Source: Ilyomonas sp964249755 (GTDB lineage Bacteria > Bacteroidota > Bacteroidia > Chitinophagales > Chitinophagaceae). From it: 64,000 bases of DNA. The notes under the pieces were generated by a model, which worked only from the letters and a program-made list of their open reading frames with translations, searched no databases and had not been told where the DNA came from. The translations under genes and the position numbers were made by a program. The DNA lies in NCBI GenBank assembly GCA_964249755.1, contig CAXUDB010000005.1, forward strand, positions 1 to 64,000, written 5' to 3'. Numbering within the stretch: position 1 is the stretch's first letter; the number at the start of each line of letters is the position of its first letter. This document shows positions 62,245 through 64,000 of the stretch, in pieces.

Positions 62245-63267
62245 ATGATTTATCGCAGCAAAGCACCGCTTCGTATCGGACTCGCAGGTGGCGGCACCGA
62301 TGTAAGTCCGTATTGTGATCTGTATGGCGGTGCCATTCTCAACGCTACCATTTCTCTCTATGCGTATGCCACCATCGAAACATTCACCGAGCCGGTTATC
62401 ATTCTCGAAGCAATAGACAGGAAGGAAAGCTATACTTATCCAGTGTCTGATTGCTTAGTTATAGATGACAACTTAAGCCTTGCCAAAGGCGCTTATAACA
62501 GACTCATAAAAGAATATGGAAAGATGCCCTGTGGCTTCAAGCTGACCACGTATGTAGATGCGCCTGCCGGTAGCGGACTGGGCACGTCATCTACCTTGAT
62601 GGTTGCTATTGTCGGCGCATTCACAGAATGGTTGCGGTTGCCGCTTGGCGAGTATGATATAGCTCACCTGGCTTATGAAATTGAAAGGAATGATCTGAAC
62701 ATGGCAGGCGGTAAGCAAGACCAGTATGCAGCTACATTTGGCGGCGTTAATTTCATGGAGTTTTACGAAGGCAACCAGGTCATCGTAAACCCATTGCGCA
62801 TCAAGCCGCAGTACATGCATGAGCTGGGCAACAACCTGCTTCTTTTCTTTACGGCGACGAGCCGGCTTTCATCTGCTATCATTGAAGTGCAGGCACAAAA
62901 TGTGAAAGATAATAACCTGAAATCGGTAGAAGCTATGCACCAGTTGAAAGAGCAGGCGCGTATGATGAAGGAAGCCTTGCTAAAAGGAAAAATACACGAT
63001 ATCGGCGCCATCCTTGACTTTGGATTTCGTTACAAAAAACAAATGGCAGCAGGCATATCTAACGATAAAATGGATGAAATTTATGAAACCGCTTTGAAAG
63101 CCGGCGCAACTGGCGGCAAAATATCAGGCGCTGGCGGCGGCGGCTTTATGATGTTTTATTGTCCCGCCAATACCAACTATAATGTAAAGGAAGCCCTCTC
63201 CCATTTCGGCGGCGATTTTCGCCAGTTTCAATTTGCGGAAAGCGGCCTAACCACCTGGAGCATCTGA
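62245..63267 (+). CDS. hddA: D-glycero-D-manno-heptose 7-phosphate kinase
   Basis: 340 aa GHMP kinase. Motif 1 is IGLAGGGTDVSPYCDLYGG, the ATP-binding motif 2 is DAPAGSGLGTSSTLMVA, and motif 3 is GGKISGAGGGGFMMFY. The length and the GGGTD-x-SPY start match HddA, which makes heptose 1,7-bisphosphate in the GDP-D-glycero-alpha-D-manno-heptose pathway. A fucokinase-like kinase is an alternative, but HddC directly downstream (2 bp) supports HddA. Confidence 0.85.
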   Translation: MIYRSKAPLRIGLAGGGTDVSPYCDLYGGAILNATISLYAYATIETFTEPVIILEAIDRKESYTYPVSDCLVIDDNLSLAKGAYNRLIKEYGKMPCGFKLTTYVDAPAGSGLGTSSTLMVAIVGAFTEWLRLPLGEYDIAHLAYEIERNDLNMAGGKQDQYAATFGGVNFMEFYEGNQVIVNPLRIKPQYMHELGNNLLLFFTATSRLSSAIIEVQAQNVKDNNLKSVEAMHQLKEQARMMKEALLKGKIHDIGAILDFGFRYKKQMAAGISNDKMDEIYETALKAGATGGKISGAGGGGFMMFYCPANTNYNVKEALSHFGGDFRQFQFAESGLTTWSI

Positions 63268-63269
63268 GT

Positions 63270-63965
63270 ATGGAAAGTATCATTCTCGCAGGCGGTTTGG
63301 GCACACGGCTTCGCGGTGTTATTGGTGAGCAGCCAAAGTGTATGGCGCCTGTGAATGACAAACCTTTTTTACATTATCTCTTTACTTATTTGCAACAGCA
63401 ACATTGCCATCATGTCGTTCTTTCATTGGGTTATAAACATGAGGTTGTGTTGCAATGGCTGCAATCAACCAAATGGTCGTTTACAATTGATTATGTAATC
63501 GAAGAAGAACCATTAGGAACCGGTGGTGGCATCCTCCTAGCAGCGCAGAAAACAACTGAGGATGACCTGCTGGTTTTGAATGGCGATACCTTGATGATGA
63601 CAGATTTAAACCGCTTGTTTCATTTCCATAAAAATAATAAAGCGGATACAACACTGACACTGACCAAGATGCACCGGTTTGACAGATATGGAACAGTAAC
63701 AATAAATGAAAACAATACCATCACTGCTTTTGAAGAAAAAAGGTACCACGAAAAAGGCATTATCAACGCAGGTCTTTATGTGATAAATAAACCTGCTTTT
63801 TTTAAACTGCCACTGCCGCAAAAATTTTCTTTTGAAAAAGATTATCTTGAAAAATACATAACAAGCGGAAAGTTGAAAGGCTATCAGGCAGAAGGCTACT
63901 TCATTGATATTGGCGTGCCTGCTGATTATGAAAAAGCGCAGACTGATTTTGCCCAACTTTTTTAA
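63270..63965 (+). CDS. hddC: D-glycero-D-manno-heptose 1-phosphate guanylyltransferase
   Basis: 231 aa nucleotidyltransferase. The start IILAGGLGTRLRGVIGEQPKC is the nucleotide-binding loop, PLGTGGG and LVLNGDTLM are substrate and metal segments, and the protein ends with FIDIGVPADYEKAQ. Length and motifs fit HddC, which makes GDP-D-glycero-alpha-D-manno-heptose. It begins 2 bp after hddA. The remaining pathway genes (gmhA-, gmhB-like) are not in the window and may lie just beyond the right edge. Confidence 0.85.
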   Translation: MESIILAGGLGTRLRGVIGEQPKCMAPVNDKPFLHYLFTYLQQQHCHHVVLSLGYKHEVVLQWLQSTKWSFTIDYVIEEEPLGTGGGILLAAQKTTEDDLLVLNGDTLMMTDLNRLFHFHKNNKADTTLTLTKMHRFDRYGTVTINENNTITAFEEKRYHEKGIINAGLYVINKPAFFKLPLPQKFSFEKDYLEKYITSGKLKGYQAEGYFIDIGVPADYEKAQTDFAQLF

Positions 63966-64000
63966 TTGCGAAGGAGTAGAAGCCGGGAATATTTTATTTA

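Overview
The window looks like a chromosomal segment of a member of the Bacteroidota, most likely the order Chitinophagales / family Chitinophagaceae (inferred from gene content; no phylogeny was run). Supporting signs are a TonB-dependent receptor with an N-terminal carboxypeptidase-like domain paired with a DUF4249 lipoprotein, many short lipobox lipoproteins, almost no Shine-Dalgarno sequences, start-proximal TAnnTTTG promoter boxes, a Bacteroidota-type RpoZ next to BamD, and a tiny mS38/bS22-like ribosomal peptide upstream of RNase G. There is no integrated phage, insertion sequence with transposase, or CRISPR array. Small non-coding repeats are common between genes.

Layout. 0-0.3 kb: two tRNA-Ser genes. 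0.6-5.2 kb: a convergent pair of sulfatase-family lipoproteins, one of which has lost its catalytic Cys, and an unknown lipoprotein. 5.4-9.2 kb: a DUF2383 protein, a membrane-anchored dihaem cytochrome c, an AraC regulator and a DUF2243 membrane protein. 9.6-13.1 kb: a stress island (Zn alcohol dehydrogenase, YciF, manganese catalase, DUF4142). 13.5-16.9 kb: an RRM RNA-binding protein, a small unknown protein, a fatty-acid desaturase and a cyclopropane-synthase-like methyltransferase. 17.0-18.1 kb: three small unknown genes, one a paralogue of the 13.8 kb gene. 18.6-27 kb: housekeeping (mutY, HU, TPR protein, mS38-like peptide, rng, rpoZ, bamD, lolA-like, aspS).

27.2-30.4 kb: TonB receptor plus DUF4249 lipoprotein. 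30.6-34.3 kb: a circularly permuted ATP-grasp / alpha-E / transglutaminase operon, probably for peptide-type modification. 34.6-42.6 kb: a membrane protein, a CCDC81-like HU-domain protein, rarA, a bacilliredoxin, hsp20, a GH125 mannosidase with an SGNH hydrolase, queA and rpsT. 43-47.5 kb: 2-oxoglutarate dehydrogenase E1 and E2. 47.9-51.9 kb: an RsmB-like RNA methyltransferase, an unknown lipoprotein, a small conserved protein and two exported ferritin-like proteins.

52.7-64 kb: a surface polysaccharide locus, all on the plus strand. It encodes an SLBB export protein, a Wzz-like chain-length protein, a Wzx flippase, a Wzy-like polymerase, three glycosyltransferases, and then HddA and HddC of the GDP-D-glycero-alpha-D-manno-heptose pathway. 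The locus probably continues past the right edge.

Most notable for follow-up: the nucleophile-less sulfatase, an eleven-unit 20-bp tandem array upstream of rarA, a degenerate dispersed repeat that appears to supply the start of the DUF4249 lipoprotein, a nested inverted-repeat element before the RsmB-like gene, and a pair of small unknown paralogues.
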